Assembly: GCA_035640715.1 (NCBI GenBank) | Contig: DASQVO010000171.1 | Coordinates: 1 to 29,551, forward strand | Direction: 5' to 3' | Source of the DNA: DASQVO01 sp035640715 | GTDB taxonomy: Bacteria > Actinomycetota > Actinomycetes > Streptosporangiales > Streptosporangiaceae | DNA: 29,551 bases | Shown: piece after piece, positions 1 to 9,254 of the stretch | Layout of the letters: each line of letters opens with the position of its first letter | Position numbering within the stretch: the stretch's first letter is position 1 | The notes under the pieces: generated by a model | What the model was told of the DNA's origin: nothing | The model's database searches: none | What the model saw: the letters and a program-made list of their open reading frames with translations, nothing else | Position numbers and translations under genes: made by a program

Positions 1-936
<936 letters not shown>

Positions 937-961
937 GGCGTAGCTCCCTTCTTGGTCATGG

Positions 962-1492
962 TCAGCCCGCGGACTGGGCCCGGAGCTTCTCGGCGGCCCA
1001 CAGCACCGACTTCACGATGTTCTGGTAGCCGGTGCAGCGGCAGAGGTTGCCGGACAGGGCCCAGCGCACGTCCTCCTCGGAAGGGTCCGGGTTCTCGTCG
1101 AGCAGGGCCTTCGCGGCCATCATCATGCCGGGCGTGCAGAAACCGCACTGCAGCCCGTGCTGCTCCTTGAAGCCCTCCTGGAGCGGGTGCAGCTCGCTGG
1201 CCGTCGCCAGGCCTTCCACCGTGGTGACCTCATGCCCGTCCGCCTGCACAGCGAGCATCGTGCAGGACTTCACCGGCCGCCCGTCGACGAGGACGGTGCA
1301 TGCGCCGCAGTTGGTAGTGTCACAGCCGGTGTGCGTTCCGGTCAGCCGCAGGCCGTGCCGGAGCAGGTGGGCCAGCAGCAGGCGCGGCTCCACCTCGGCC
1401 ACCACCTTGTCACCGTTGACCGTGATGGTGATCCGGCGCTCCGGGATCTCGGCCGTGCTCCCGCCGGCCTCTTCGTCAATGATCGTCGTCAT
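962..1492 (-). CDS. coxS: Carbon monoxide dehydrogenase iron-sulfur small subunit
   Basis: This subunit carries two [2Fe-2S] clusters that pass electrons from the Mo-Cu site in CoxL to FAD in CoxM. The 176-residue product has the plant-ferredoxin-like N-terminal domain with C57, C62, C65 and C77 (GCDTTNCGAC...SC). It is followed by the all-helical second cluster domain with C116, C119, C151 and C153 (CGFCTPG and CRCTGYQNI). All eight ligands are present. Length is slightly above the usual 160-170 residues because of an acidic N-terminal extension. The ATG at 1492 lies one base from the coxM stop, so translation is probably coupled. The order M-S-L matches characterised CO-oxidiser operons. 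Confidence 0.97.
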   Translation of the reverse strand: MTTIIDEEAGGSTAEIPERRITITVNGDKVVAEVEPRLLLAHLLRHGLRLTGTHTGCDTTNCGACTVLVDGRPVKSCTMLAVQADGHEVTTVEGLATASELHPLQEGFKEQHGLQCGFCTPGMMMAAKALLDENPDPSEEDVRWALSGNLCRCTGYQNIVKSVLWAAEKLRAQSAG

Positions 1493-1493
1493 G

Positions 1494-2369
1494 TCAGGCC
1501 GCCCTCTCCCTCGTCCCGTCGGCGCGGCTCAGCAGCCGCGTGACGAAGGTGCTCACCATGTGGCGCTTGTACGCCGCGCTGCCGCGATGATCGGTCTTGG
1601 GCTGTGCCGCCTCCGCGGCGAGCCTGGCGGCCTGCGCGATGGTCTCCACGGTCAGCGGCTGCCCGGTCAGGGCCTGTTCCGCCGCCGTGGCCTCGATGGT
1701 GGATCCGCCTACTCCGGTCAGCGCGATCCCGGCCCTGGTCACGTTCACACCGGAGGTTTCGATCGCCACCGCCACCCCGACGGTCGCGAAGTCGCCGACG
1801 CGGCGTTCCAGCTTCAGGTAGCCCCCGGCGGCCGTTCCCCGGGGCGCCGGGATGACCGCCTCCACCGCGATCTCGTCCGGCGCCAGTGCGTTCTCGAACG
1901 GGCCGAGGACGAAGTCCGCGGCCGGGATCGTGCGCCGGCCGCCAGGCCCTTGTGCCACCACCGAGCCGCCGAGCGCGAGCACTACCGACGCCCAGTCGCC
2001 CTGCGGATCGGCGTGGCAGAGAGAGCCGACCAGCGTCCCGCGGTTGCGGACGATGGGGTCGGCGATCAACGGCGCCGCCGCCGCCATCGTCGGCTGCATG
2101 TTGCGGAGCAGTTCCGAGCGCTCCAGGTCGGCGTGCCGGCACAGCGCGCCGACGTGAATGGTGCCGTCGGGGCCTGCGTGGTGGTAGGCGAGCCCCGGGA
2201 TGGTGTTGATGTCGACGAGCAGCTCGGGCCGCGCGAAGCGGAGTTTCATCATCGGGATGAGGCTCTGGCCGCCGGCCAGCACCTTCGCCTCGTCCCCGCC
2301 ATCGCGGAGCAACCGGATCGCTTCGTCGAGCGAGTGTGCAGCCTCGTAGCGGAACCGGGACGGATACAT
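1494..2369 (-). CDS. coxM: Carbon monoxide dehydrogenase FAD-binding medium subunit
   Basis: This flavoprotein subunit takes electrons from CoxS and hands them to the quinone pool. The 291-residue product starts MYPSRFRYEAAHSLDEA. It has the first FAD pyrophosphate motif AGGQSLIP at residues 32-39 and the second, RNRGTLVGSLCHADP, at about 108-122; the second usually reads TIGGS, so it is slightly divergent. I chose ATG at 2369 because GGCAGGAG lies 6 nt upstream. The frame stays open further upstream, but that stretch is arginine-rich and does not resemble the family. The stop is immediately before coxS. Confidence 0.95.
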   Translation of the reverse strand: MYPSRFRYEAAHSLDEAIRLLRDGGDEAKVLAGGQSLIPMMKLRFARPELLVDINTIPGLAYHHAGPDGTIHVGALCRHADLERSELLRNMQPTMAAAAPLIADPIVRNRGTLVGSLCHADPQGDWASVVLALGGSVVAQGPGGRRTIPAADFVLGPFENALAPDEIAVEAVIPAPRGTAAGGYLKLERRVGDFATVGVAVAIETSGVNVTRAGIALTGVGGSTIEATAAEQALTGQPLTVETIAQAARLAAEAAQPKTDHRGSAAYKRHMVSTFVTRLLSRADGTRERAA

Positions 2370-2406
2370 ACAGTGCTCCTGCCCTTCGTTGGACGTGGAA
2401 CTGCGG

Positions 2407-2754
2407 TCAGCCCTGGTCGCGCTGCGACGGCGTGTCCGCCAGCTGTGGTGGCGTGTCGTCGTGTGGCGAGGGCACATCGCCCAGCCGCGCCGGCGTGCTG
2501 TCCGCCGGTGATGGCGTGGCACGCTGTTCCGGTGGCTCGGCCACCGCGACCGGAAGCGAGTCCTCCTCGGGATCCGGCCGCGGCTCCTGGTGCGGCGGCC
2601 ACGGGCCCGGCACCGGCTGACTGGCAATCTTGAGGTAGTCCATCAGCTCCGGCCAGGCCCACACGGTTGGGCTCTTCCCGGTCTTCGGCGCGTGCTCGAC
2701 CAGTTCATACAAGCGGGGATTGCCCCGGCTATGCCCGCTGGATTCGATCCGCAT
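2407..2754 (-). CDS. Small proline-rich protein of unknown function leading the cox operon
   Basis: I do not recognise a family. The 115-residue product has an ordered-looking N-terminal half (NPRLYELVEHAPKTGKSP, then TVWAWPELMDYLKIA). Its C-terminal half is rich in proline, aspartate and glutamate and is probably disordered. ATG at 2754 is chosen because GGGAGGAG sits about 8 nt upstream; the frame extends to 2802 without a ribosome site. The stop is 37 nt before coxM on the same strand, so it should be the first gene of the cox transcript. It has no signal peptide or membrane segment. A role in CODH expression or maturation is only a guess from position. Confidence 0.6.
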   Translation of the reverse strand: MRIESSGHSRGNPRLYELVEHAPKTGKSPTVWAWPELMDYLKIASQPVPGPWPPHQEPRPDPEEDSLPVAVAEPPEQRATPSPADSTPARLGDVPSPHDDTPPQLADTPSQRDQG

Positions 2755-2852
2755 GGGGCACGCTCCTCCCGCTGCGGACGGGCCATCCGCAGACACCGTC
2801 ACTCCTTGTGGTCACATGATCTGCTCGGTCCGCCTCGCCTGCAATAGAGGAA

Positions 2853-2866
2853 TAAGCGGTTGCTTA
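2853..2866. promoter_or_regulatory. Dyad TAAGC-N4-GCTTA upstream of the cox operon
   Basis: A perfect 5-bp inverted repeat, TAAGC at 2853-2857 and GCTTA at 2862-2866, lies in a locally AT-richer patch 99 bp upstream of the first cox-operon start codon. LysR-type proteins bind interrupted dyads with T and A at the ends. The adjacent lysR-type gene makes this a candidate operator. The assignment is inference; such short dyads also arise by chance. Confidence 0.35.
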
Positions 2867-2974
2867 ACTGGGTCATCCCGCATCCGTTCGGCTGGATAAA
2901 TCAGGTCATCAGCGGCGGTCGCTCGCTCCTGGGCAGAGCAGCGGCGGAACACCGCTGTGACGTGCCGAAATGAG

Positions 2975-3922
2975 CTAACTCCAGATCGTGACGTATACCG
3001 GCGGGCGGAACCGCGAGGGTGCGACGCCCGCCGCCGGCGCGCGCATCACGTGCATCGCCTCCGGGGTGCTGAGAAACCGCCGGAACGCGCTGGCCGCCGG
3101 GCTGCGGTGCTGCCGGTCCAGGAGGCTGACATGCCAGTAGGCGTCCGCCGGTGACCCGCGCAGCTCGACAAGCGACAGCTCGCCGCGGCGCAGCTGCTGG
3201 GTGACGAGATGCTCGACCGCCGGGGCGACGCCCGCCCCGTCGGCCGCCGCCGCCCAGGCGGCGGTCTGGTTGGGGAACACCCCGATCCTGCTCTCCGGCA
3301 CGCCCAGCATGGCCAGCAGATGGCCCGTGTCGCTGTCGGGATCGGTGCCGGACGGGTCGACGAGCCATCGCCACTGGCTGGGGCTGCCCTTCGGCCTGGA
3401 CTGCCCGGCGGTGACCACGACCAGGCGGTACCGGAAGATCGGCTCGGTCACCACGGCCGGGCCGGAGTCGGCCATGACGCTGGAGCCAATCGCGACGTCG
3501 GCCAGCCGGTTGGCGACCAGGACGGCCATCTCCTTGGTGACCGCGACCCCCGCTGAGACCTCCACATTGTCGGCGTAACGCCTCCTGAACGCTTCCGTAA
3601 GCGGGCCGATGATGAATTCGGCGACCGCGGAGGTGGCCACGACCCGCAGCTGCTCCGGCGCGCCCTGTGCGGCCCGGACCGCGGCATGGGCCTCGGCACC
3701 GAGCACCACGATCTGCGAGGCCGTCCCGAGCAGCCGGTTGCCGCCCGGCGTCAGGGTCATCCCGTTCGGCCCGCGGGTGATCAGCTGGTCGCCGAGGTGC
3801 TGCCGGAGCGCGGAGAGGGCTTGCGACACGGCCGACTCACTGACGCCAAGCGCGTTCGCGGCGGCGGTCACCGAGCCGAGCCGGGCCACCAGCACGAACG
3901 CGTTGAGCTGTGTGAGAGTCAT
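2975..3922 (-). CDS. LysR-family transcriptional regulator, probable cox operon regulator
   Basis: The 315-residue product starts MTLTQLNAFVLVARLGSVTA. It has the N-terminal winged helix-turn-helix (SVTAAANALGVSESAVSQAL, about residues 17-36) and then a periplasmic-binding-protein-like effector domain (LRVVATSAVAEFIIGPL onward). Length is typical. I use ATG at 3922 rather than TTG at 3934 because the family normally begins a few residues before TLTQLNAF; the ribosome site is weak (GGTGA). It is co-directional with and 220 nt upstream of the cox genes, not divergent as many LysR regulators are. Regulation of CO oxidation is inferred from position. Confidence 0.88.
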   Translation of the reverse strand: MTLTQLNAFVLVARLGSVTAAANALGVSESAVSQALSALRQHLGDQLITRGPNGMTLTPGGNRLLGTASQIVVLGAEAHAAVRAAQGAPEQLRVVATSAVAEFIIGPLTEAFRRRYADNVEVSAGVAVTKEMAVLVANRLADVAIGSSVMADSGPAVVTEPIFRYRLVVVTAGQSRPKGSPSQWRWLVDPSGTDPDSDTGHLLAMLGVPESRIGVFPNQTAAWAAAADGAGVAPAVEHLVTQQLRRGELSLVELRGSPADAYWHVSLLDRQHRSPAASAFRRFLSTPEAMHVMRAPAAGVAPSRFRPPVYVTIWS

Positions 3923-4071
3923 GACAATCACCAAATTAACGCTGATGCCGCCCCCGGTGTCACTCCGCGAGGCTACGCATTTCCGGATGATCAGGGGCTA
4001 TCGACACGGCCAACCACGATCAGTGCCGGAGGCGTTCACATGCGGAGCACGCGGAGGCCGGGCGCGGCCGG

Positions 4072-4452
4072 GTGGGCGGACCATTGACAGGCTGGTCCCG
4101 CCCGGCCGCACTGATGCTGATCGGGGTCCTGCATTTCATTCCCGACGAGGACGATCCGTATGGCATCGTGGCCCGGCTCGTCAGTGCCCTCCCCGCGGGC
4201 AGCTACCTCGCCATCCAGCACCCGACCAGTGACTTCTACCCGGAGGGCGTAGGCGCCGCGAACAGCTACCGGAACGCGGGAATACCCTTCCAGTACCGGA
4301 CGGCGGAGGAATTCGCGAGGTTCGCCGCCGGCCTCGAGCTGGTTCCGCCTGGAATCCAGCCCATGGCCGAATGGCGCGCCGAGAGCGAGCCGCAACCGCG
4401 CCCGTCGGCTTCCGAGGCCGGCGCCTACGGGGCCATCGCCAGGAAACCATAG
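4072..4452 (+). pseudogene. 3' remnant of a SAM-dependent methyltransferase (PF04672-type)
   Basis: The translated fragment holds LMLIGVLHFIPDEDDPYGIV, then RLVSALPAGSYLAIQHPTSD, and ends EAGAYGAIARKP. This is the C-terminal half of the actinobacterial S-adenosyl methyltransferase family that normally runs to about 270 residues. The N-terminal SAM-binding Rossmann half is absent: upstream of 4072 the sequence belongs to the lysR promoter region and shows no matching frame. The only available start is a GTG without a ribosome site. I therefore call it a truncated, non-functional remnant, probably left by a deletion or rearrangement next to lysR. Confidence 0.75.
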
Positions 4453-4483
4453 GGCCGCCGGGACCGCTGTGGCGCGAAGCGCT

Positions 4484-5206
4484 TTACCCGGAACCGGAGG
4501 CGGGAGGCAGGATCGCGGCGAACCTTTCCTCCGCGCGGTCGAGCTGGTTCAGTATGCGGTCTCGGGCCGCGGTGTCCAGCGGGGTATCGGGGCGGGCGAT
4601 GAGATCGCGGAGTACCGGTACCAGCGGCGCGTACTTCCCGGCGAGCTTCGTCACCCTGGGCCCGGTGGTGTGGATAAGGCCGACGCCGTTGTCGGTGAAG
4701 TCGGAGGCCTTGATCACCCGCGCCCACGGGGACCGTTCCAGGCTCTCAGCCACATGTTCGCGGTATTGCTCGTTCTGGTCGCGGCCGGCCGCGTACTCCG
4801 GGTTGGTGACCGCGGCGACCAGTTCGGCGACCCGGGGCCCGAACCGCTCGGCCAGGACCGCGAGCGCTTCCTGCTGGCCGCCGCCGGGGGCCAGTTCCGC
4901 TGCGTGGTCTTCGACCGCGTCGTGCAGCAGCGCGGCGCAGACGACGTCGGGGTCCCGGACGCCGTAGTAAGACATGATCCGGATCGCCACCCGCAGCAGG
5001 TGGTTCACGTACGGCTCCCGCTGCCTGCGGTCGGCGGCGTGCAGCCGGGCCGCCAGTTCCAGCGCCTGTTCCAGCCGGCGCCGGTCCGCTTCCGGGAACG
5101 AGGCGATCTCCAGGCTGAACCGTTCCCGCAGGCCTTCTTCACCGTAGGTTGCGGTGATCGCGTGCAGCGGCATCGCCGCGATCAGCCGCGGCCGTTCGGT
5201 ATCCAT
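4484..5206 (-). CDS. HD-domain hydrolase, (p)ppGpp-hydrolase-like
   Basis: The 240-residue protein has an HD fold with residues in the order seen in RelA/SpoT-type hydrolases: H69 (YVNHLLRVA), H95-D96 with E99-D100 (LLHDAVED), then D169 and N173 (KASDFTDN). There is no synthetase or ACT domain, so it resembles a stand-alone small alarmone hydrolase (MESH1-like) rather than a bifunctional Rel. The FGPRVAELVAAVTN segment also fits that group. The start is ATG at 5206; GTG at 5215 is an alternative. It converges with the methyltransferase remnant 31 bp away. Substrate is inferred from motifs only; other nucleotide phosphohydrolase roles are possible. Confidence 0.8.
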   Translation of the reverse strand: MDTERPRLIAAMPLHAITATYGEEGLRERFSLEIASFPEADRRRLEQALELAARLHAADRRQREPYVNHLLRVAIRIMSYYGVRDPDVVCAALLHDAVEDHAAELAPGGGQQEALAVLAERFGPRVAELVAAVTNPEYAAGRDQNEQYREHVAESLERSPWARVIKASDFTDNGVGLIHTTGPRVTKLAGKYAPLVPVLRDLIARPDTPLDTAARDRILNQLDRAEERFAAILPPASGSG

Positions 5207-5384
5207 GCCCCACACCTAGCACAGACGGAGGGTCATGAGACGCACAGACGCCCAGATCAAGGTTGGCCGCGCGGAAGGCTCTCCGGACGTGGGAGGAGTC
5301 GAGCTCGTCGAGAGCGATGCCGAGGTGGCCCGGCACAGCAGCGGCTCGGTGGCGCGGTTCCCGCATTCCCCTGGGGTCGCCCTA

Positions 5385-5409
5385 AAAGGGGACATGTAGT
5401 ATCCCCTTT
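5385..5409. promoter_or_regulatory. Rrf2 autoregulatory operator (8-9-8 inverted repeat)
   Basis: AAAGGGGA at 5385-5392 and TCCCCTTT at 5402-5409 form a perfect 8-bp inverted repeat with a 9-bp spacer. The right arm ends at the base before the Rrf2 ATG at 5410. Rrf2 proteins bind such dyads as dimers and often repress themselves. The position means bound protein would block transcription initiation or the 5' end of the message. Confidence 0.75.
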
Positions 5410-5886
5410 ATGCGGATGGGGGAGGGAGTCGAGTGGGGTCTGCACTGCTGTGTGGTGCTGGCGTGGCTGGAGGATGAGGCTCCAGTGCCGACGGGCAGGC
5501 TGGCGGCGTTGTTCGAGTTGCCGCCGGTCTACCTGAAGAAGCGGCTGCAGGCGCTGGTTCGTGCGGGCATCTTGGCGTCGATACCTGGGGCTCATGGCGG
5601 GTTCCGGCTGGCTCGGCCGCCGGAGAAGGTCACACTAATGGACGTCGTCGCGGCCATCGAGGGACCGGACGAGGCATTCCGGTGTACCGAGATCCGCCGG
5701 CGCGGGGCTGGCGCGGAAGCGGCCGAGGGCGAGTTCGCGCGCCGGTGTGGCGTTGCCGCCGCGATGCGCCGGGCCGAGCTGGCCTGGCGTAGGGAGCTGG
5801 CCGCACAGACGCTCGCCGACCTGATCGCCAACGCCCCCGCCGCAGTGCCCGGCCGGACACGTCGTTTCTACGAGCGTCTCGGCTGA
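5410..5886 (+). CDS. Rrf2-family transcriptional regulator
   Basis: The 158-residue product starts MRMGEGVEWGLHCCVVLAWL. It has the Rrf2 winged helix (PTGRLAALFELPPVYLKKRL, about residues 27-46) and the wing motif IPGAHGGFRLARP (58-70) followed by TLMDVVAAIEG. Fe-S-binding members carry three conserved cysteines after this point; here I see only C92 and C113, with a charged insert between. A cluster, if present, would have unusual ligation. The operator dyad abuts the ATG, leaving no Shine-Dalgarno, so the message may be leaderless. The natural target may be its own promoter plus whatever followed it; downstream is only a very short reading frame. Confidence 0.9.
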   Translation: MRMGEGVEWGLHCCVVLAWLEDEAPVPTGRLAALFELPPVYLKKRLQALVRAGILASIPGAHGGFRLARPPEKVTLMDVVAAIEGPDEAFRCTEIRRRGAGAEAAEGEFARRCGVAAAMRRAELAWRRELAAQTLADLIANAPAAVPGRTRRFYERLG

Positions 5887-5933
5887 TCGATTGCCCGTCC
5901 GTCTGGAAGGGCTTACGTGGAAGGAGAACCGGG

Positions 5934-6020
5934 ATGTCCAATTTCCCGATATTGAAACGCGGGGGGGCAGTGAACCGCGCCAGGCCCGGGCAACGCGGGC
6001 TGGCGCGACGCTGGTGCTGA
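5934..6020 (+). CDS. Possible 28-codon reading frame after Rrf2, perhaps a truncated gene start
   Basis: AAGGAGAA at 5921-5928 is followed by ATG at 5934 and a 28-codon frame beginning MSNFPILKRGGAVNRA. The ribosome site is among the best in the region, yet the frame stops quickly. A run of seven G at 5961-5967 lies inside it. Changing the length of this run switches to a frame open to 6088. It could be the 5' end of an Rrf2-controlled gene lost by frameshift or deletion, or a short leader. No family is recognised. Nothing else is evident between 6021 and 6184. Confidence 0.35.
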   Translation: MSNFPILKRGGAVNRARPGQRGLARRWC

Positions 6021-6184
6021 CGCTGGGCACCCGAGCAGGCCACCGCGTGGTCATAAATGCGCCGGCGGCGAATTCGTTGCGCCCATGACGTGGCTTCGCG
6101 GCTGGCGCCCTGCAGCCCGACGTATCCGCAATACCGGACAGTCATCTGGTTACCCGCACCCTTGCAAAGCCGGAGAACTTCGCG

Positions 6185-7813
6185 ATGGGCACCAGCCCAG
6201 ACGTATTCCAGACGGCTGAGAAGCTCGCCAAGGCCGCAGTGCCCGAGCTGGCCGACGTCGTCGCCGTAGAGGTATCGGAGCTGGCACTGCGCGGCGAAGC
6301 GCCCCCGCCCGGCCCTCTCTGCCGAAGCACACCGTTTCGCCGTGCCGCCTTCCACTCGGTGCGGGGAGCCAGGGTCAGGCCAGCGTACGCGGTCGGTGAG
6401 GTGAGCCGGATCCTGCCTGCGACTCCCTACCGGCAGAGCCTGACCGATCTGTGCCCACGCCTCATCCGCGACCTGAACCAGGATGGCCGGTGGCTTGCGC
6501 GTGATGTGGCGCGCGCCCGGGTGATCCGGGAGGGGCGGGCGCACTCCCTGATCGTGGTCCCCCTGGTCGTGAAAGGCGTTGTTCTCGGCCTGGCCGGCTT
6601 GTACCGGCGGGCCGACTCGGCTCCCTTCGACGTAGGCGACCTGCAAGCGGCTACCAGGTTCGCGGACCGCGCTGCGCAGCGTCTGGACATCGTCCGCCGC
6701 CACATCCAACTGCGCGCCCACGCTCGGCTCCTGCAACAGGCCCTGCTTCCTGAGGTGCTGCCATCCCTTAGCGCACTCGAGGCAGCCCACGGCTACGTGC
6801 CGGTGGAAGGCTGCGGCGGCGAGTGGTTCGACATCATCCCGCTGCCCGGCGCGCGGGCGGCCCTGGTGGTAGGCGCAGCAGAAGGGCAGGGCGCTGATGC
6901 TGCGGTCGGCATGAGCCAACTGAGAGCGATGATCGTCGCACTCGCCGTGCTGGACCTGGAGCCCGACGAAATACTCACGCGCCTGGACGACGTGGCGAGC
7001 CGCCTGGCCCGGGAACACATGGCTCCAGGCCAGCACCCCTTGGGCCTGAAGTACGCCGGCTCCAGCTGCCTATGCGTGGTCTACGACCCCATCACCAGGC
7101 ACTGCACTTCATCCCGGGCAGGCCATTCGCACCTCGTGATCGCCTACCCGGACGGCATCGTCAGCGCACCCGGCCTGGCCTCCCATCCGCCCCTGGGCGC
7201 CGACGGCCATCCCTTCGAGACCACCGAGATCGACATACCCCCGGGCAGCACCCTGCTCCTGTGCGGCGGCGGTACCGACGGCCCGCACCCCGATCCAGAC
7301 GGGCTCACACAACGGCTCCACCAGGTGTTGAGCCGATCCGGACCCGATGTGCAGAAGGTCCTCGAGGGGGTCCGTCGTGGCGTGTCCGCGGGCCACGAGC
7401 CGGCCTTGCTCGTGGCCCGCACGCGGGCGTTGGACGCCGAGCATGTTGCGACCCGGACCTTGCCGCCTGATGCCGCCGCTGTCGCCGGCGCCCGCACGTG
7501 GACCAGTCGGCAGTTGGCGAGATGGATGCTCGACGATCTCGTTTTCACCACCACCTTGGTCGTCAGCGAACTCGTTACCAACGCCATCCGCTACTCCACC
7601 GGGCCGGTACAACTCCGCCTGATCAATGCTGATCACACACTCACCTGCGAGGTCTCCGACACCAGCAGTGCGGCTCCCCGTCTGCGGAAGGCGAAGCCGA
7701 GCGATGAAGGCGGCCGCGGTCTGTCCATCGTGGCCGAGCTCACCCGGCACCAGGGGACGCGCTACACCGCTTCCGGCAAGACCGTCTGGACCGAACAGTC
7801 CCTGCCGACATGA
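6185..7813 (+). CDS. GAF / SpoIIE-type phosphatase / HATPase fusion with degenerate phosphatase site
   Basis: This 542-residue soluble regulator has three parts: a GAF-like sensor (about 10-175), a SpoIIE-type PP2C fold (about 185-410) and a C-terminal anti-sigma-type HATPase domain (about 425-538). The HATPase motifs are intact: ELVTNAIRY with N466, CEVSDTSSAAP and GGRGLSIVAEL. In the phosphatase domain the usual metal ligands are changed: GGDWYD reads GGEWFD (E213), VVGDV reads VVGAA (A231), the LLLYTDG segment reads LLLCGGGTDG, and DDVALL reads HEPALL (H404, E405). A shifted D365 might replace one ligand. I infer a pseudophosphatase keeping kinase or anti-sigma function. ATG at 6185 follows GGAGA; many relatives have an extra N-terminal PAS region that is absent here. 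Confidence 0.85.
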   Translation: MGTSPDVFQTAEKLAKAAVPELADVVAVEVSELALRGEAPPPGPLCRSTPFRRAAFHSVRGARVRPAYAVGEVSRILPATPYRQSLTDLCPRLIRDLNQDGRWLARDVARARVIREGRAHSLIVVPLVVKGVVLGLAGLYRRADSAPFDVGDLQAATRFADRAAQRLDIVRRHIQLRAHARLLQQALLPEVLPSLSALEAAHGYVPVEGCGGEWFDIIPLPGARAALVVGAAEGQGADAAVGMSQLRAMIVALAVLDLEPDEILTRLDDVASRLAREHMAPGQHPLGLKYAGSSCLCVVYDPITRHCTSSRAGHSHLVIAYPDGIVSAPGLASHPPLGADGHPFETTEIDIPPGSTLLLCGGGTDGPHPDPDGLTQRLHQVLSRSGPDVQKVLEGVRRGVSAGHEPALLVARTRALDAEHVATRTLPPDAAAVAGARTWTSRQLARWMLDDLVFTTTLVVSELVTNAIRYSTGPVQLRLINADHTLTCEVSDTSSAAPRLRKAKPSDEGGRGLSIVAELTRHQGTRYTASGKTVWTEQSLPT

Positions 7814-8009
7814 GCCCGCATCCCGAAAGCCGGCACCCCTCTTCGGGAATCCTCTGGTGGCTGTCCGCCGCGCGTCGACGTCGAACCGACCGCACCAGGC
7901 CCGGCGGCGGCTGCCCCAGGCAACCCTCGCCGTCCACCCCGGCAGCCGACCTGGACTCCCACCACGAACGCGCACGTGTACGAGCCATCCCTACCAAGGA
8001 GCTGAAGAC

Positions 8010-9239
8010 ATGGGTGTGCGGGTCAAGGAACCCATCGCATCCCGCAACATCCCCTTCCGATCGCTGCGGCAGGCGATCACCCCGCAGCGGCTCCCCCAGC
8101 CGATGCGGGAGGAGGCACGGCCGTTCGACCCGGCGCTCCTCACCCCGCTGTTGGTGATCGTGCTGGCCGCGGTGGCGGAGATCCTGACCCCCCAGCTGCA
8201 GTTCTACCGGTTGTTCGGGGTGGCGCCGGCGCTGGCCGCCGCCATGTTCCGAGTGCCCGGCACGCTGGGCGTCGGGCTGCTGGCCACGGCGACCGGCTTC
8301 TTCCTCTCGGTTCTCGACTATGGGCTGGGCCAGCCACCGGGCAATTTCACCCTGCTGGCGGTCGGGGGCACCACCCTGGCCGCCGCCTACGCCAGCCGGG
8401 TACGACAGCACCGCGAGCGCACCCTGGCCGAGGTCCGCTCCGTGGCGGAGACCACCCAACGGGTGCTGCTGCGCCCGGTCCCGCACCACCTCGGGCAGGT
8501 CGACATCGAGGTGCTCTACCAGGCCGCCGCCGCCCAGGCCTGCATCGGCGGCGACTTCTACGAGGCGCGGCAGACCCCGCACGGGGTGCGACTGATCATC
8601 GGTGACGTGCGCGGCAAGGGACTTCCGGCCGTCGAGGCCGCCTCGGTGATGCTCAGCTCCTTCCGGGTGAACGTACGGGACGCCCCCGATCTGCCCTACC
8701 TGGCAGGCCGTATGGAAACCGGCATGATCGACTACTGCGAGGACGTCACCAGCGATGACGCGCTGGAGGGCTTCGTCACCGTCCTGCTGGTCGAGATCCC
8801 CGCCGAGGAACCCATCGCGCGCCTGGTCAACTGCGGCCACTGCTCGCCGCTGCTCCTGCGCGGGGGGGAGGTGCACGAGGTGGAACCCAGCGCGCCGTCA
8901 CCGCCCATCAACATGGCCGCCCTGCTGGGCGGCCACTACCAGGTCGACACCGTCCCCTTCACCGTCGGCGACCGCTTGCTGCTCTATACCGACGGCGTCA
9001 GCGAGAGCCGCGACGTCACCGGGACCTTCTACCCGCTCACCCAACGCGTCCGCCGATGGGCCTCGGCCCCGCCCCGCCAACTCCTCGACTACCTCCGCCT
9101 TGACCTGCTCGCCTACGTCGACGGCACCCGCGACGACGACCTCGCTGCCCTGGTCGCCCACCGCGTCGCCCCGGGCCTGTCAGCTTTCGGTGCTGTCGAT
9201 CTTCGCTCCAGCGGAGGGTCTGGCCAGCCAACGGTGTGA
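8010..9239 (+). CDS. Membrane-anchored SpoIIE-type PP2C serine phosphatase
   Basis: The 409-residue product has three or four N-terminal membrane helices (about 42-60, 67-80, 84-102 and 112-128), a short linker (RQHRERTLAEVRSV) and a SpoIIE/RsbU-type phosphatase domain. All metal ligands are in place: GGDFYE (D182), IGDVRGKG (D199), LLLYTDGVSE (D328) and RDDDLAALVA (D375-D377). It should dephosphorylate an anti-sigma-factor antagonist. ATG at 8010 follows AGGAG by 8 nt; the frame is open further upstream but without membrane or domain signal. It lies about 200 bp after the degenerate phosphatase/HATPase gene, suggesting a kinase-like and a phosphatase partner acting on the same switch. Confidence 0.92.
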   Translation: MGVRVKEPIASRNIPFRSLRQAITPQRLPQPMREEARPFDPALLTPLLVIVLAAVAEILTPQLQFYRLFGVAPALAAAMFRVPGTLGVGLLATATGFFLSVLDYGLGQPPGNFTLLAVGGTTLAAAYASRVRQHRERTLAEVRSVAETTQRVLLRPVPHHLGQVDIEVLYQAAAAQACIGGDFYEARQTPHGVRLIIGDVRGKGLPAVEAASVMLSSFRVNVRDAPDLPYLAGRMETGMIDYCEDVTSDDALEGFVTVLLVEIPAEEPIARLVNCGHCSPLLLRGGEVHEVEPSAPSPPINMAALLGGHYQVDTVPFTVGDRLLLYTDGVSESRDVTGTFYPLTQRVRRWASAPPRQLLDYLRLDLLAYVDGTRDDDLAALVAHRVAPGLSAFGAVDLRSSGGSGQPTV

Positions 9240-9254
9240 CTCGTGTGGTGTGAG

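Noticed and set aside
1032..2633. 533-codon open frame on the plus strand opposite coxS/coxM
   Set aside because: Arginine- and alanine-rich antisense frame of clearly recognisable coxS and coxM; no family features.
7815..8009. Possible terminator CCCGAA/TTCGGG and extended N-terminus of the membrane phosphatase
   Set aside because: The stem is only 6 bp with a 14-nt loop, and the upstream open frame has no membrane or domain signal and no better ribosome site than that at 8010.
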